A stretch of DNA of 29,681 nucleotides from Pinguiococcus pyrenoidosus (lineage: Eukaryota; Sar; Pinguiophyceae; Pinguiochrysidales; Pinguiochrysidaceae), in assembly GCA_019677205.1 (NCBI GenBank), contig JAAMXY010001567.1, positions 1-29,681 on the forward strand. Direction: 5' to 3'. This document shows, piece after piece, positions 29,063-29,681 of the stretch. A program made the position numbers and the translations under genes. Under the pieces are notes generated by a model. The model had not been told where the DNA came from and did no database searches. It saw nothing but the letters and a program-made list of their open reading frames with translations. The first letter of the stretch is position 1. Every line of letters begins with the position of its first letter.

Positions 29063-29681
29063 CCTCCCGACGACTGCGCTGACAGGACGGGCTTCGAACG
29101 CCACAGAGGTCCGGACGCAGCAGCAGCGTTCTCGCGATGCTACTCCTGACGAGCGACGGGAAAGTGGGAGAAAGTGGCGGTTTGGCGCGCCGAGATTTCG
29201 TGGACGGCGGGGGCCGGCTGGTCTGCAGGACGATGCGAAAGACCGCGGAAAACTTCAGTTTCGAGATTGCAAAATCCGAAATGGCTGGGCGGGAAGCCAA
29301 AGCGCGGGCCTGCGAGGCGGTTTAAACCCACAGCTAGGTCCGGATTGAAAAACCAACCGTCTCGGATCTGAAACGCCGCGGCTAAAATCGGCCACATGTA
29401 CGTCGTCCGTTGCCCAATCAAAGGTCGGGACAAGTCAAACTTAAATTCTAGGACAGATCGCTGACTGGCTCCGCGAGCGCATTAATATTCAAAATTGCCG
29501 CTGGTACCCGCTCGCGGGTAGTAGGACGCCGCCTCGATCCCCGATCCTCGATATTGCGCACGCACACAGTTGGGATCTTTTTGTTGGTTTTTCCGGTTTT
29601 TCCGGTTTTTCTGGTTCTCTGGTTTTTGGTTTTCTGGTTTTCTGGTTTTTGGGAAGGTCTGGGTTTCCAAGTCTGGTTTTC
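29063..29681. promoter_or_regulatory. Cyclin upstream region to window edge
   Basis: No gene is supported in these 619 bp. E2F-like sites are TTTGGCGC at 29181-29188 and GGCGGGAA at 29288-29295. The stretch 29340-29500 is relatively AT-rich, and the right end is a GT/T-rich tract. Confidence 0.5.
29586..29652. repeat. GGTTTTTC-type low-complexity tandem tract
   Basis: About eight degenerate units of 7-9 bp (GGTTTTTCC, GGTTTTTCT, GGTTTTCT) run in one direction to near the window edge. It is T/G/C-only on this strand. It does not match the common telomere unit TTAGGG. Confidence 0.8.

Noticed and set aside
29010-29348. A 112-codon plus-strand frame at the right end
   Set aside because: It is antisense to cyclin exon 1 and its promoter, Arg/Ser-rich, with no domain.
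29586-29681. GT-rich tract as a possible telomere
   Set aside because: Units are irregular (7-9 bp) and do not match TTAGGG or TTTAGGG repeats. It is better described as low-complexity DNA.

Overview
The window is nuclear DNA of a GC-rich, gene-dense, photosynthetic eukaryote. Short spliceosomal introns (64-225 nt, GT..AG) are rebuilt in seven genes, and all proteins are eukaryotic housekeeping types. Two genes (the FKBP at 5177 and the anthranilate synthase at 25312) encode an ER-type signal peptide followed by a basic, transit-like stretch, with an aromatic or leucine residue at the predicted cleavage point (AHG/W and ADA/L). That is the leader design of algae with a red-lineage secondary plastid. 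A full-length EF-3 and a fused TrpE-TrpG also fit an ochrophyte or similar alga. I infer this lineage, possibly a pelagophyte-like heterokont, but cannot name the species.

Layout, left to right: a coiled-coil/two-TM protein running off the left edge (-); COG4, Golgi tether (+); ADP/ATP carrier (-); lumenal FKBP isomerase (+); NAA25, NatB auxiliary subunit (+); VPS8, CORVET subunit (-); EMC6, ER membrane complex (+); EF-3, translation factor (-), with a 29-N gap just downstream of its stop; a small 3-exon protein of unknown function (+); TLC-domain ER membrane protein (-); plastid-targeted TrpEG anthranilate synthase (+); a 3-exon cyclin (-); then the cyclin's upstream region ending in a GGTTTTTC-type low-complexity tract.

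The genes alternate strand almost perfectly. They form five head-to-head pairs that share upstream regions of 272-831 bp and five tail-to-tail junctions of 149-628 bp. Introns sit near the 5' ends of genes; COG4, the carrier, EMC6, the TLC protein and TrpEG have none that I can see. There is no operon-like functional grouping, although several products act in membrane traffic or the ER (COG4, VPS8, EMC6, TLC).

I see no mobile element, CRISPR array, virus or toxin gene. The most unusual non-coding signals are a cluster of nine GTAC tetranucleotides with inverted-repeat arrangement between the TLC and TrpEG genes, E2F-like motifs concentrated in the cyclin gene, a strong hairpin just 5' of the NAA25 open frame, and a four-copy 17-bp tandem repeat downstream of EMC6. 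The most unusual protein features are a VPS8 with no recognisable C-terminal RING finger, an EF-3 with a long Lys/Ala/Pro/Glu-rich N-terminal extension, and a small protein ending in DPNDPNYDDGEEE.
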